Assembly (NCBI RefSeq): GCF_000003815.2
Contig: NC_049980.1
Coordinates: forward strand, 27,766,773-27,830,772
DNA length: 64,000 nt
Direction of reading: 5' to 3'
DNA from: Branchiostoma floridae
Taxonomy: Eukaryota > Chordata > Leptocardii > Amphioxiformes > Branchiostomatidae
Position numbers and translations under genes: made by a program. Below, piece by piece: positions 48,455-60,612 of this stretch (within the stretch, counting starts at the first letter, position 1; each line of letters begins with the position of its first letter). The notes beneath the pieces are model-generated. The model ran no database searches and had not been told where the DNA came from. It saw only the letters and a program-made list of their open reading frames with translations.

Positions 48455-49510
48455 CGTTATGGCGACTGAATAGGAAGCAGTGCTGAAGGTGATTGTGAAA
48501 TATGTGGTAACGATTACATGACCAATTCAACTTCACAGAGCCTTAAGTCAGAATTTGCGGTTCACCGTGGGGTCACTTTCATAACCTTTATTCTAATTGA
48601 AGACGTAAAGACATATTCTAAATATGTTCATGAATGGAATGTTCTTGGCTGTCACAGTGATCCACGTGTGATATTTGATTGCCCCACATAGCCGAGCTGC
48701 GGTATGCTTTGTAAATCGTCCTAGTCAGCGTCTGACCGGACCACATCAGCCGATGACCTACTAAGGAGTATATCTGCTAACGGGGGCCGCCCTAAAATGC
48801 CCCCTGCCCTAAGATGCCCGGATTTTTTGCTGATCTTATTATGCATAAGTACGCCGTGTTTGATGCCACTGACTATGATGATTAGAAAGGTAAATAAACC
48901 AAGTCCAAACAAACAGCTATTTTTTCCATTAAAAAAATATGTACACGTATTCACTTCCATTCTTTTTGAAGACAGAATTTTCACAACAATGTTGGTATCG
49001 CCGAATCACTGTGGTCACCTGTTACTAGGTATTGGTGGCTCGTGTCCCTAAATGTACAACCAGTACAAAACAGCCACACAACTGCCAAGAAATAAAGCTT
49101 CACAAAACACTACAAACATTGGTCTTCAAATGTTTGTTGAGTAGAAGACCGGCCATAGAAAAACAACGTAAGCATCACCGCCGTTGTTTTACCCAGGGAG
49201 TGTGGCCCCGCAGGTGGCAGACGAGCGAACGCCCAAAAGATTTGTACTCTAACAAATGATTCGTACCGTCTATATAAGTTAAACTTCACAGAGTGATGTC
49301 GAATACAGTTGTAACGCGGAGGGTGAAGGGTCCATGAACAGTAAGGATGCCTTCCTTATTGAAGTATGGTCTCTAGATGAATGTGTTAAAAATTCCTTGA
49401 TCAAAACTTCTAGCAACTAGTGATGGAGCGCCGTAAAAAAGCGGGCATCTTGGCATCTTAGGGCGGCCCCCGTTATATAGGTCATTTCTTGTGGCTTCCT
49501 AGGCACTTAT
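48455..49510 (+). promoter_or_regulatory. Upstream block of the broken P-family copy, split by a transposon
   Basis: Bases 48455-48777 and 49476-49510 together match the block before the P genes (TGATCCACGTGTGATATTTG, then GGTCATTTCTTGTGGCTTCC). The DNA transposon at 48780-49473 separates them. The proximal 200 bases of the block, with the CCAAT and AP-1-like words, are deleted. Confidence 0.55.
48780..49473. mobile_element. Non-autonomous DNA transposon, TA target
   Basis: The left end ACGGGGGCCGCCCTAA and the right end TTAGGGCGGCCCCCGT are exact inverted repeats over 16 bases. Subterminal copies of AAGATGCCC follow on both sides. TA lies at 48778-48779 and 49474-49475. Intact paralogous blocks (for example near 33800) show the uninterrupted sequence CTTCTATATAGG at this place. 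It is 694 bp long with no recognisable transposase. A TA target suggests a Tc1/mariner-type mobiliser, but the ends are not a family I can name. Confidence 0.7.
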
Positions 49511-50130
49511 GTGCACAGGGACGAATTGATGAATGCTAAACTGGCGCTTGATATCGACATAGCCTCTTACAAGAAGCTGTTGGAGGGAGAGGAGATGAGG
49601 AACAGCGACAGTTTCGCCATGTTTAGTGACTCTACGCATCAGGCCAACAATATATTCATTCGTAGCCATGGCAAAACTTTGAAGAAAAAAAAACAGCAAG
49701 TCATTTGAACTAATTGCACGTGAAACGAGAAGATAAAGTGTACATTCATGGCAAATGTACCTCACCTCACCTCACCGGTCCCATAGCCTCACCGGCCGTA
49801 GGGGCAGCACATCCATCAACATAAGTTTTCCACCCAGGGCAAATGTACACTTCACATGAAATGTGAATTTACCATAATTCCATTCTGTAGCTTAATGTTT
49901 TGTCAGGCTATGAGACCGGTGAGGTAAGGTAAGACACTTGAAGTAAAAGCAGATGATTTTCACCTTTAAAGAAGCCATCGCGAAAAACACGCAATTGTTG
50001 TCTGATTAAAGGGAATCAGCACGTATTTCCCCAGTCTATTTCGTTTTTTGTTAACTAGCCTACGTCTAACCACTATCTTTATTTTGCCCCATTATTTTGT
50101 TCGGCCAGGCTTAGTCTTCCATGCCGGTCG
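49511..50130 (+). pseudogene. P-family IF pseudogene: end of coil 2 and tail only
   Basis: Bases 49522-49611 encode ELMNAKLALDIDIASYKKLL and then EGEEMR, the second half of exon 6. They are joined directly to the P upstream block at CACAGGGAC. Exons 1-5 and the start of exon 6 are missing. The exon 6 donor GT has become GA. A tail-exon remnant at about 50102-50150 reads GQA, then TAG, as in genes 1 and 5. A short inverted-repeat insertion (arms near 49765-49791 and 49909-49935, around ACCTCACCGGTC) lies in the former intron. Confidence 0.8.
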
Positions 50131-50154
50131 AAATCACCGAGCCAGTCGGTCTAC

Positions 50155-50360
50155 CGAAAGTGCGAAAAGGAACGAAAGGGAACGGAATGGGACGAAAAGG
50201 AACGACAGGGGACGAAAAGTAACGGAAAGGAACAAAAAGGATCAAAAGAGAACGAAAGGGGACGAACAGGAACGGAAAGGAACAGATTTAATAAAAAAAA
50301 AGAACGAAAGTGAACTAAAAGGAGCGAAAGGGAACGAAAATGAACGAAGTATGAAGCAAA
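50155..50360 (+). repeat. Degenerate GGAACGAAAGG minisatellite
   Basis: About 20 imperfect copies of a 10-11 base unit (GAACGAAAGG, GAACGGAAAG, GGACGAAAGG). A Lys/Arg/Glu-rich frame across it is a repeat artefact. Bases 50360-51240 hold no gene I can support; a CCTA run and a CCCTTGACCTCCAGGTC word near 51025-51055 hint at another short repeat. Confidence 0.85.
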
Positions 50361-51761
50361 TTTAAATAAAATCTATAGGGAATGGTACAGTTGCTGTCGA
50401 AAGCATATGAAGCGGGTGTATTTTACCCAGAAGGTGGCAATATTAAATTTCTACTATGAAGTTCCAGGGCCGTTGTGTTTACGTAGCTACGTTATCAAGT
50501 ACAAGGAAACGGAGTTTAAGATAAGAAATTAAGGACCAGAATTCATTTACTAGTTGGTGTTAGATGAATATTGATTAATATACATTTTCAGATTGCAGCG
50601 ATGTTGTTTTATTTGGGTGGCTTCTGTTCTCTCAAGATGGGAGCCCCGCATGCACATGACCCCCGATTGTTTACGTCTTTAGAAATCCTGTCAGTAATGA
50701 TATGATAATAGACTGCTGCGTCACGAGCATGACAGCTTGTTCAACAGGGCTCTCTACACAGCTCTGGACTGGGAGCAACAGGCCTCTGAAGACATGTCCT
50801 CTCGTTTACTACTGAACAAAGGGAATCTAACAGTGAAAGGATAGACATCCATTGCCATATGTATACAATGTACCAGTAATGGGCTTTCATTGAATTGTAA
50901 CATGTACAATCGTCGATATGTATCGACAGGAAATTTTTACCAGGATTTTTTTTTTTTATTTGGCTACCAGTCTACAAATTCTGGAGTATTTAAGGGTCTA
51001 TGAAGACATCTGTTGATTACATACCTACCTACCTACCTAGTCCCTTGACCTCCAGGTCTTTGGGGGGACAAGGTAGACATGAAGATCGAGAGTTGCCTCC
51101 AGGTGTGTCTTTCTCTAGCCAGGGTTAACCTCTCCTCTGTTAATTAAGCTAGTCTTATTGTATCCTCAGAACTCTTGTTGAATATTTGAATGTCCCTCTC
51201 GGTCATATTTTTTTCAACTTACATTTAGACAAGAAAATTCAATGACACATTTGAAAGCAAAGAGTCAAGTTCCCTGTTACATGATTTTATTCCTATCATC
51301 TCATATATCACGTATTACTGTTAAAATGATAATTGATTGGAAATGCTAATTTCTACATGGGGTATATAAGAACACCCGAAAAGGAATTGATTTTACACAT
51401 TTTTATTTTTGATCTTTTACGTCATTCAGTAAATACCCAATGCATCATTGCGTATATGTAGTATGTCGCATACAAAAAAGAATACTCGTGGAAAGGACTA
51501 CATCATGCATATTGAAAATTTATCTGGAAACGAGGTGATATAAAGATCAAGAACAATGCTATTCTGTGATGAATACAAGTGCATTGTACTTTTCCCCCGA
51601 TACAGTATGACACATGGCTTCGTTATATAGCGCGAACTGCAGACTAAGGTGCATACAGTACGATCTTCCCTCTAGAGCTGGAGGACTTAATTTCCATCGT
51701 GACCTCATGCCTGACCTCACGGCTGCATGGTGACCTCAGGACTGTTGACCTCAGGACTGCT

Positions 51762-54700
51762 TTAGAACTGAAGAGCCTGTCATATGGGTAGATTTTATGA
51801 AATGATTATAATAAGGAGTTGAAACATACAATGACGACGCTTTCAGTTGTTCCGTGTTTTGAAGATTTCTCAGATTTATTTTCAGATAGAGATTTCTTTT
51901 ACTGATGAGAAACACAGAATAAAAGCGGATCCGCAGAAAATAACTTCGACCAGCTTACGGATGGCTTATTTGACAGAAACTGCGTATGTACGTTTAGGAC
52001 TATTTTGCCATATTTTATTCGTCAAAGTTTATATAAAGCAATAATTTTTCATAGTCAATATTGCCACATACGTTATCTGAGCAATTTGTCCTGAAGAAAA
52101 ATGCTGGGATGGTGGAAAATCAACTAACCTTTGTGTTATAAAACGTTCAAACTAATCCGTAACATAAACATGTTATAATGGAAGCATTCTCACCCCAGTT
52201 CCTCCCTCCAGTAGCTTCCTGTAGGCCGCTATCTCCACATCCAGTGACATCTTGATGTTCACCAGCTCCTGGTACTCCACGCTGTGCTGGGTCATCTCCC
52301 CCCTCATCCTCTCGATCTGCCGCTCCAGTTCGGCGATAGCGACCTTGTACTCAGCAATCTCCCTCAGTCGGCGGGCCTCTGTTTCCGCCATGGTCGACTC
52401 CAGCGAACCGGACTATTATAAAAACAGGTAAGAAAATGCAGTAAATACTAGTATCGTCTACTAACATTGTTCCGTCAGATCACACATATCCTCTACTCTG
52501 TATTAACCATGTCCTAACAGGGCGCGTGGGGGGGGGGGGGGGGGAGGCTGTGGGGCTAAAAGTGCCTGCGCCAGCTTTGACGTCATATAGCTCCCAAACG
52601 GCTAGTGCTAGAACAACCAAACTTGGTGATTCTCTTGCTAAACTAAACTTCTTTTCATATATCTTTAATATCTAACACATCTTAGTTACACATTTATGAT
52701 AAAATATTCATAAATTATGCTAATCAGATGACGTAATTGGTCACAATCCAAGATTGCCGACAATATCATGCTGAAAAGTATCACCAGCTTAGTTTCACTC
52801 GGATTCCATCACTACTTTGTCTTTTCTTACAGAAAACATTCATGTGAACGTGTTCAATACATTTTCACGGGGTTTTAGCGTTATATGTTGAGAAAAATGT
52901 ATCTTAATACATTTAAGGTTGATAATCCAAGATGGCGGATAGCTAAACTACAGTTGACGTCATTCTATGACGTCATTTTGACGTCGTTGCGTGTGCTATT
53001 GGCAACAAAAGTATTAAAACACTGAAATATCAGTAAGAAACCTTTATTGGTAACTTTTTGAGTGAGATATTGAGGTATTATGGGCATTCCCCTTTTTAGC
53101 CCCCCACCCAAAATTAATGACGTCATAATTACGTCATATTATGTCATAATGATATAAAGATTTCAGGATTTATCAAATTTGATGAGCATAACACCCCCTG
53201 CAAATTTGGTGATCATACAGTAAGCGGTTTTGAAAATACCAAGGGGGGGGGTCGAAAGAGCACCCCCCACCCCTCCAGTCCAGGGAAGGCCCAAAAAGAC
53301 CAGTCTGAATAGGGTGTCTGAAGAGATTTTCAAAGCAATATTCCCCACCTGCATACCTAAGTTGTGCAGTAAGGGGCAGGTGGCTACACTGTAGATTACT
53401 CACACTGTTATTCAATATAACCCGGCGACGCGTGCGGCGTAACTGGTAGAGCTTTTAATTCGGAGACTAGAGGTCCTGAGTTCGATACCCGCCATGCACC
53501 CGACTCTGTGCCCTTAGGAAAGGTAATTTTCACGACCTACCTTACACGCCCAGGTGTAAAATGGGTACCTGGCTTCGGTTGGGGTCGGGGAGGTAAAAGA
53601 AAAAAACTACCCTTAGATTATCGTTCAAAATTTAAAGGTTCTTGCCTTTCGCCTTTTTCAGTTTTTTTTATCAGATTGGTAGTTCTTCTATAGGGTAGAC
53701 AGAGTTATAATATAGACGATGGCCCAACCTTGCTCCTTAGAGCCTCCGTCTCGCCGGTGATGGACTGTAGAGTCACCTTCAGGTTGGTCAGCTCGGACCG
53801 GAGGGCGAGCAGAGACTCGTTATCCGCCTCCCGCTGCCGGGACAGCTCGCTGAACTGGGTGTTGAAGCAATATCGACATTAACTTGTTTTGGTTGCATGT
53901 TTGTTTCTTTGTATATCTGTTAGTTCTGACTTCATGCTACATCCAACTTATAAGCTGGTGTGTTACGCCGAAGGGTGGTTGTACAGGCAATATAGATACA
54001 TAAGTGGCTACAGATATCGGTGTCAAGCCTAGTTTCTGAACTTGAAATTCAATTAGATGAGGAATATGAAACATAGCAACATTCCAGCAACTGGAATACT
54101 TAATGCACTTTAGTGTGGGGAAACAGATTTCTACTTGGGAAAAATGCCAAAGAAAAACAACAATAAACGAGCGATTCTTTTTCAATGTTTGAATGTAAGC
54201 GTCACAATATTGTACATTTCCTATATCCGTACTCTGATTAATAAGGTTTTCTTTTACAAGGCCTTTGCTATTGACATCACACAAAACTCAACATATTTAA
54301 GCAGTGACAGTGAGTTAAAACGTTTAATCCCTTCTCACCTTGACCTTGTACTTGGCCTCGGCCTCATCCCTGTTGGCCTGGCCCATGATCTCGTACTGCA
54401 GGCGGATCTCACGCAGCGTCTCGCTCAGGTCCGGGCCTGCAAAGAATGGCGTCTCCGTCTCAGCTATGGCCACGGCCTCGTTCAGCTGGCTCTGCACCCA
54501 CCTTGTCTCCTGTACGGGAAACACATCATAGATAATCACCCACTGTATACTTTCTCCGTCAAATAAAACTTTAAGTAGGAAATCTTCAATGATTTGTGGT
54601 TTCTTGCAACTGAAAAAAAAACTATTAACAGTGTAACGAGTGAGTTCAAAGGGTACAATAATCATTTCATTTCTTGTTAATAGCATACATGTACCAAGAA

Positions 54701-55567
54701 TAAGAGCTCAATAATTCACGTGGTATCAATCTAACACTACAAAGACATATTCACCTCATCATAGACCCTCTTTAAGAACTCAATCTCCTCCTGTGCTGTG
54801 GTCAGCCTGTTTTCCACTCCAACACGCTCCACAGTCGCCGCATCCACCTCCTGAAACATATCGGGAATTCAAACATCATGTATAAACAATACTCCAAAAT
54901 AAGGTTCAGAATTGGATATGTTGATGGCATATCAGCACAATGAAGATCTGATGGAACGACAAACACACCTTCTTGACCGCTGCAAGCTCAGCCCTCCTTG
55001 CTGCATTTGCAGCAGTCTCGGCCTCGCATCTGCCCGGAATCAAAGTGAATAGAACATACATTTAAATCATTTGTTCATTCAAACGTCTACTCTGATAATG
55101 CGTTTCATTGAACGCGTATACTATGAAGAACTATTAAGCGCAATCAATTTTCAGTGGCTTGATTTCTTTTTCTTTTGTTTTAAAGTATTATGTGTGACTT
55201 ACTTCGCCTGCCACTCCTCGGCCTGTGCCTGCCAGCTGGCCCTCTCGGCCTCCTGCTGAGTCGTCTCCTGGGTGAGCTGGTCCACCAGCGCGCGCAGCTC
55301 CGTCAGCTCCGTCTCGTACACCTCCGTGATGTTTCTCTCCTCAATCCGACTTGCCTCCTGGATTCGGATCTGGGTCGTCAGCCTAGTGCTGCGCTCCTGC
55401 AGGGACCGCACCTTCTCGATGTAGCTGGCGAAGCGGTCGTTCAAGGCCACCAGCTCCCTCTTCTCGCCGCTGCGGGTCACCCTGGCGTCAGCGAGGGTCT
55501 GCAGCGCCCCATCGGTGGCGATGTAATACTTTCCGCCGCCGACTCCAGCTCGTGATTTGGTGGCCAT
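51762..55567 (-). CDS. Cytoplasmic intermediate filament protein, M family (gene 8)
   Basis: Exons on the minus strand: 55567-55203, 55029-54969, 54850-54755, 54509-54339, 53854-53729, 52412-52194 and a probable tail exon 51776-51762. Structure and length (350 residues if the tail exon is used) equal gene 2, including the [17 protein letters not shown] head segment and the 2-bp loss that turns LLEGEE into LLEGGTG. Without the last splice it would end VRMLPL. Differences from gene 2 are few and scattered. Intron 5 carries a SINE shared with gene 2 and a transposon not shared. Intron 4 is the empty site for the transposons of gene 2. Homology between the two loci runs from about 51257 to 57420, so the whole gene with both flanks was duplicated. 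Confidence 0.85.
52507..53314. mobile_element. TTAA-family DNA transposon (A subtype) in intron 5 of gene 8
   Basis: TTAA at 52503-52506 is followed by CATGTCCTAACAGGG, a G tract and AAAAGTGCCTGCGCC. The right end is CCAGTCTGAATAGGG. The same intron of gene 2 reads CGTATAAACGTGTCTAAAGAG without the insert. Confidence 0.65.
53427..53650 (+). mobile_element. tRNA-derived SINE in intron 5 of gene 8
   Basis: The head has an A-box-like GGCGTAACTGGTAGAGC and a B-box GAGTTCGATACCC at tRNA-like spacing. The body contains CACGACCTACCTTAC, CGCCCAGGTGTAAAATGGGT and ACCTGGCTTCGGTTGGGG. The tRNA-like part would not fold into a complete cloverleaf with a matching acceptor stem, so it is a SINE, not a tRNA gene. 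Confidence 0.7.
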
Positions 55568-56120
55568 GACCTCGTGTCCTCAGAGTTTCGAGCGTGTCTT
55601 TGGTTTGAAACTATCTTTCGTAGCAAGACCCTCTAGGTGGTATGCTAGAGCAACTGCCCGGTACACTAGTTCTTTACAGTTTTATCACGGTCACTTAACA
55701 TGCCGTCACCTCCTGTCAATAATCTGCTTGGCTTACGAAGCTCGCTATTGGTGAACCGCATCGTTTCAGATTATAGAAACCCATTGGTTCCTGGTTTCTG
55801 TAAGTTTACCAAGGACATAGCTGACCTCAATGTGTCAGCCCATCAAAGGTTCATGACCTGCCTTTTCCACCAAATGGCTTCAAATAGAAAGCAATTTGTG
55901 TACTTACAAACTTCGTAGTATGTAGGGCAATCAAATATTTGAGGAAAAACAAATCTTGAAGCTTGTCAAGGGTAATATCTAATATGCTTCAGACGAGTTC
56001 TGAATTTATTTTGTCTGTCTATAACAAATATCATCAATATCAACATTTATTCACCCGTAATGTGCTCGTAATCATTTCTTGATTTCACACTATGGCTATA
56101 TCCTTAAACTTTAAAAACAG
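55568..56120 (-). promoter_or_regulatory. Conserved upstream block of M-family gene 8
   Basis: Homologous to 15749-16260 with both inverted CCAAT words. The distal continuation is displaced to 57329-57420 by the LINE insertion (TTAGTATTTAGGGCAACAAA is found there). Confidence 0.5.
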
Positions 56121-57328
56121 GGTGAATTATTTTATACTGTTCGCCGATGACACAAACATATTTCTTTCCCACAAAAATTTTGACTCTCTGATACAACTGG
56201 CTAACCAAGAACTGCGCAAAGTAGCTACATGGTTTGAAGCCAATAAATTATCAATAAATACTAAAAAAACAAATTTTCTCATTTTCTGTAGCAAGAATAA
56301 AAGTTATGATACTAATAAGGCCAAAATTTTCCTACAGAATGTTACTATAAAGCAGGAGAAACAAACTAAATTTTTAGGAGTAATTATAGATGAAAAACTA
56401 AATTGGAAAGCCCATGTCTCCGCCGTAAGTAAAAAAGTTGCTAAGACAATTGGTGTTATAGGGAAAATCAAACACAATATTCCTCTAAAGACCCTTTTAA
56501 CTATTTACAACAGCCTTATATACCCGTATTTGACTTATTGCAATATAGTTTGGGGATGTGCGTGCCATACTACACTTCACCCACTTACAACTCTACAGAA
56601 AAAATTCACACGAATGGCTACTGCCTCTGATATTCTTTCACATACAGCCCCTTTATTTCTAAAATTGAAAATATTGAATGTGTATGATATAAATAAGTTG
56701 CAAATTAGTATCTTCACATTGAACTGTCTTTCTAACACTCTCCCCGATATGTTTAAAGATTTCTTAAATCCTAATTCACATGTACACAATTATCATACTA
56801 GGCAAAGAAATCTACTCCATATCCCTCTCTTTCGAACAACATTAGCGCAGTCCTCCGTTAAATATAGATGTGCTACAATCTGGAACAGTCTTCCTACAAA
56901 TATAAAAAACACTACTTCCTTCCTTACATTTAAAAGTGCCCTTAAAACACACCTCATAAACCACCCTAGCCCCTTATAGAAATATTTATCCTATCTCAAT
57001 TCATATTGCTATAATTATTTGATTTCGTTGATCACTCATCTTTTTTTGTATTATTATAACATATGATTGTATAAGTTTCTTATGTTTATTACTTATTGAT
57101 TTCACTGATCGTATATCTTTTGTATTATTATAACATATGTGCTAGTTTTTTTTCTTCTTTGTTGATTATGATTCATTGATCACAATTTTGTGTAAACATA
57201 TAGGAGGAGGGCACAGCATAAACTGTTAAGGTTTTTCCCTCCTCCTGCACCTGTTTTATATTTTATTCTCTTCTGTATTATTATTTTGTACGTGCAAACA
57301 ATAAAACAAACAAACAAACAAACAAAAA
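56121..57328 (+). mobile_element. 5'-truncated LINE (CR1/Jockey-like) with open reverse transcriptase C-terminus
   Basis: An uninterrupted frame runs from the left junction to TAG at 56977-56979. It contains FADDTNIF (reverse transcriptase catalytic motif), WFEANKLSINTKKTNFLIF, KFLGVIIDEKLNW, LTYCNIVWG and WNSLPTNIKN in the usual order. Fingers, the upstream palm and the endonuclease are absent. The 3' end is AATAAAACAAACAAACAAAC, a CAAA-type tail. It splits the upstream region of gene 8, which is contiguous at the gene 2 and gene 6 loci. The open frame suggests a young insertion. Confidence 0.85.
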
Positions 57329-57429
57329 CTAGGTTGGAATGCGATGCTTGGAAATGGCAGGTTGTTAGTATTTAGGGCAACAAAATGTTTGATTTCAACC
57401 ACGTTGACACTCTCTTTGGCAAAGTGGGC

Positions 57430-60090
57430 GCGCTAATAAGACGAAAAATCATTTGTGACAGCTTTTCATAATTATGTCAACAAAGGTTTAAGAACCCAGA
57501 CTGTAAAAGAAGAGCAACTACAGCATTAAGAATTTCCCACATTTAAGACTTTGGGGCTCAGAATGTAAATATGGGTCAAACATTTCTATAACTATATCCT
57601 TGTGTTACATAGTTTCAGAAATCATTGAAAACTGAAGTTACTCGAACATCTACTGGTTTTCTTATGCCACACAAGTCATATTTTGTGGCCCGAGTCTGTA
57701 TTCCTTTGTTCCTATCTATAGGAAAACATCATGCACAGTGTTAAAAGACGAAAAAATAACAATAGCCAAAACGTGCCGAAGATATGTATAAGCCGCCTGA
57801 GGTCAAACATACACAGTCTCGGGTGGTGTGACCTGGTTATGATTGTTTAAAGGCACATTGCGAAGGGTAATCTCAGACCACAGAAACCTCAGGCCAGTTC
57901 GATATTAGTAGTCCTTGTTCAAAAGACAGAAAAGTGTCATATAGACATAACTAATGATTTATGCATGTTTTATTTAAATATGTATCGATTTACCAAGAAC
58001 ATTTTGGTCGCAAGGCCTATGCATGCATTTGCATCGTCATTTTCCGTCGTCTGTTTAGTTGAAGAATTTGTAAGGAAGTCTTTTATATTAGGCTTACGGT
58101 GCAAAAGAATTATGGCACGGTGATCTAGCAACACAGGACACTTCTATTCTTGATAGATATGTAAATATACGTGAATATGACTCATAAAATTCCTACCCAT
58201 TATGTTAAATTCAAAGACTGTGAAAAGACTGTGTCAACAATTTACATTCAACCTTTGCATAGCCTAGATACTAAGTTACTTCAAAGAGCCCGCATTTTCC
58301 AATGTCACAAGTTTCATCCGTTAAGGCGTTGTCCAAAATTCTACAGATAGCTGTATAGCCATACGACAAATAGATCAGAGTTTAAAATGCACTGCGGTAA
58401 ATTTATTTACGAATATGGACCGTTCCAGTGTGGGACTTCTGCGCAGAATTCCTGAAGTGGCCGGAAACTACTTTAAACATTTGATCAACCCAAATAACGG
58501 CAACCTAAAAAGTCAATGTACGAGTAAATGAATTTTTTGATACCCTATTTGTAACTAATTACGCCCTAAAATAACGACAAGTTTTCAAAATATCTCATCA
58601 TCACGCGTGTACAATAAAAGACTAGTTTTAGCTGTCAGCCAAATATCTGTATGGCTCTACATAAAATATTGCAACGTAATCATTTGTTCCGTAAAGCAAT
58701 AAACACATCCTCCATTCGACATAACTTGTTATGTCAAGATCCTAGTTAAGGACAGGACCTTATGGCAGTCTTGGTGTTACCTCTCTAAGTATGAACTGAA
58801 CTGAACTTAACTACATAGGCAGCAATGATGAAGATTGGGATCAAAAGGCCTGCAAGATGCATATGATAGATTGTACAGTTTGTGGATTACACAGTTTAAA
58901 CAATGAAGTACGATATAGATCTGTGATATGCCTAATTTCACTTTTCTTTATTTGATTTCCCATAGTTTTAAGATTGTCGGCAAACTACTGGCTGTATATT
59001 ATAAAGAATCACTATGTCAGACAGTAAAAATAAAAGATAGTTTCGTTACAGTGATATATTTTTTTGGATAAAGGAAAAAGACAAAATTGTCCACAAATGT
59101 AGAAAAAAAGAAAAATAGCAGGAACGTGCCAAACAGACGTTTTATCAGCCGCCTAAAAGTCAAGCTTACTCAGTTTTAGTAGCTGTGACCTGGTTATGAT
59201 TGTCAAAAGGCACATTGCGAACGGGCAATTTATGAGCGCGGAAACATCAAGTTAATTGAGATAATAGTAGTCCTTGTTCGTAAGGCAGGCTACTTTCACA
59301 TGACTGATAATGAGCATCTTTAAATGTTTGTTGATTTACATTTTGGTCGCAAGGCCTATGCACTGACATTGCCATATTGCGTCCCCCACTTACAAATTTG
59401 TCAAAAAGTTTTTGTCTATAAGGCTTACGGTGCAAAGCAAAAGATTTGTTCCACGATGACCTAGCAACACATGGTATTTTCATCTATTTTTGAAAGATTA
59501 CGTAAATGTGATTCGTAAAATTCCTAATCATCATGACAAAATTCAAAGACTGTGAAAAGACTGTGTCTACAATTTACATTTACCTAGCCTAGATACTAAC
59601 ATACTTCAAAGAGCGTACATTTCCCCATGTCAGACGTTCTCATCTGTTAAGGCGTTGTCCAGGATTTTGCAGAAAGTTGTATAACCGTACGACACATATA
59701 TCAGAATTACAAATAAAAAGTACTGCGGTACATATATGTGCGAATATGAACTGTTTCAGGGTAGGGTGTCTACAAAGAATTACTGCAGGGGCCCAGAAAC
59801 TGCTTCAAAATTTTGATCACCCCAAATAACGGGAACCTTAAATATCAATGTTCGAGTGAACTCTTTGATACCATATGTACAAATAATTGCGTCCTAAAGT
59901 AACGATATTAGTCAATTTTTCAAAACACCTATTTGGCACGTGTACAATAAAAGACTGTAGAATTGTAGTTGTCGGTCAAGTATTTGCATGGCTCTTCATT
60001 AATATTGCAATGTAATCATTTGTCTCGTATGGACACATCCTCTACCCGACATAACTTGTTATGTAATGATCCTAAGTAATAAATAAGGTG
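57430..60090 (+). repeat. U repeat, copies 6 and 7
   Basis: Two consecutive copies (about 57430-58830 and 58830-60090). Both keep GTGTACAATAAAAGACT (58610 and 59940 areas), which looks like a poly(A) signal after the decayed frame. Both also keep the CTCTACCCGACATAACTTG end. Their reading frames are broken. Confidence 0.6.
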
Positions 60091-60612
60091 ACTAAATAGG
60101 CATCAATGCTGAAGATGATTGCGAAATACTGGTCGACATGAACATGAACTATCCAAGTTTACAAAGCCTTAAGCGGGAATTTGCGGTTCACCGAGGGGTC
60201 ACTTAATTCTAATTGTATACGTAAAAACATATTTCAAATATATTCATAGGTTTATGAATGTTCCGGGCTGTCAAACTGATCCACGTGTGATATTTGATTG
60301 CCCCACATACCCGAGCTGTGGTATGCTCTGTAAATCGTCCTAGTCAGCGCCTGACCGAATCTGTTATATAGGTCATTTTTGGTGGCTTCCAAGACACTTA
60401 TGTGTACAGAGACCCTCCCCTATTCCTGTACGGAGCACCAACCAATGATACGCCTATCTGACTAAGAGATTGATAGGACGTGGTTACACTGATACACTTA
60501 AACAAACTTCGAAGGCATAGAAAAGCTTTAGCTGCGTGTCGGTATAGCTCAGAATCCACCGCTTACGACTCTGTGGAAAGACTGCCCCGTTCGAAGCCTA
60601 CACGAGCACAGC
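60090..60612 (+). promoter_or_regulatory. Conserved upstream block of P-family gene 9
   Basis: It contains TGATCCACGTGTGATATTTG (CACGTG near 60283), ACCAACCAATGATACGCC and CTGACTAAGAGATTGATAGG, spaced as in gene 1. Confidence 0.5.

Noticed and set aside
53430-53500. Possible tRNA gene
   Set aside because: A- and B-box-like words are present, but the acceptor stem does not pair and the sequence continues into a SINE body shared with gene 2.
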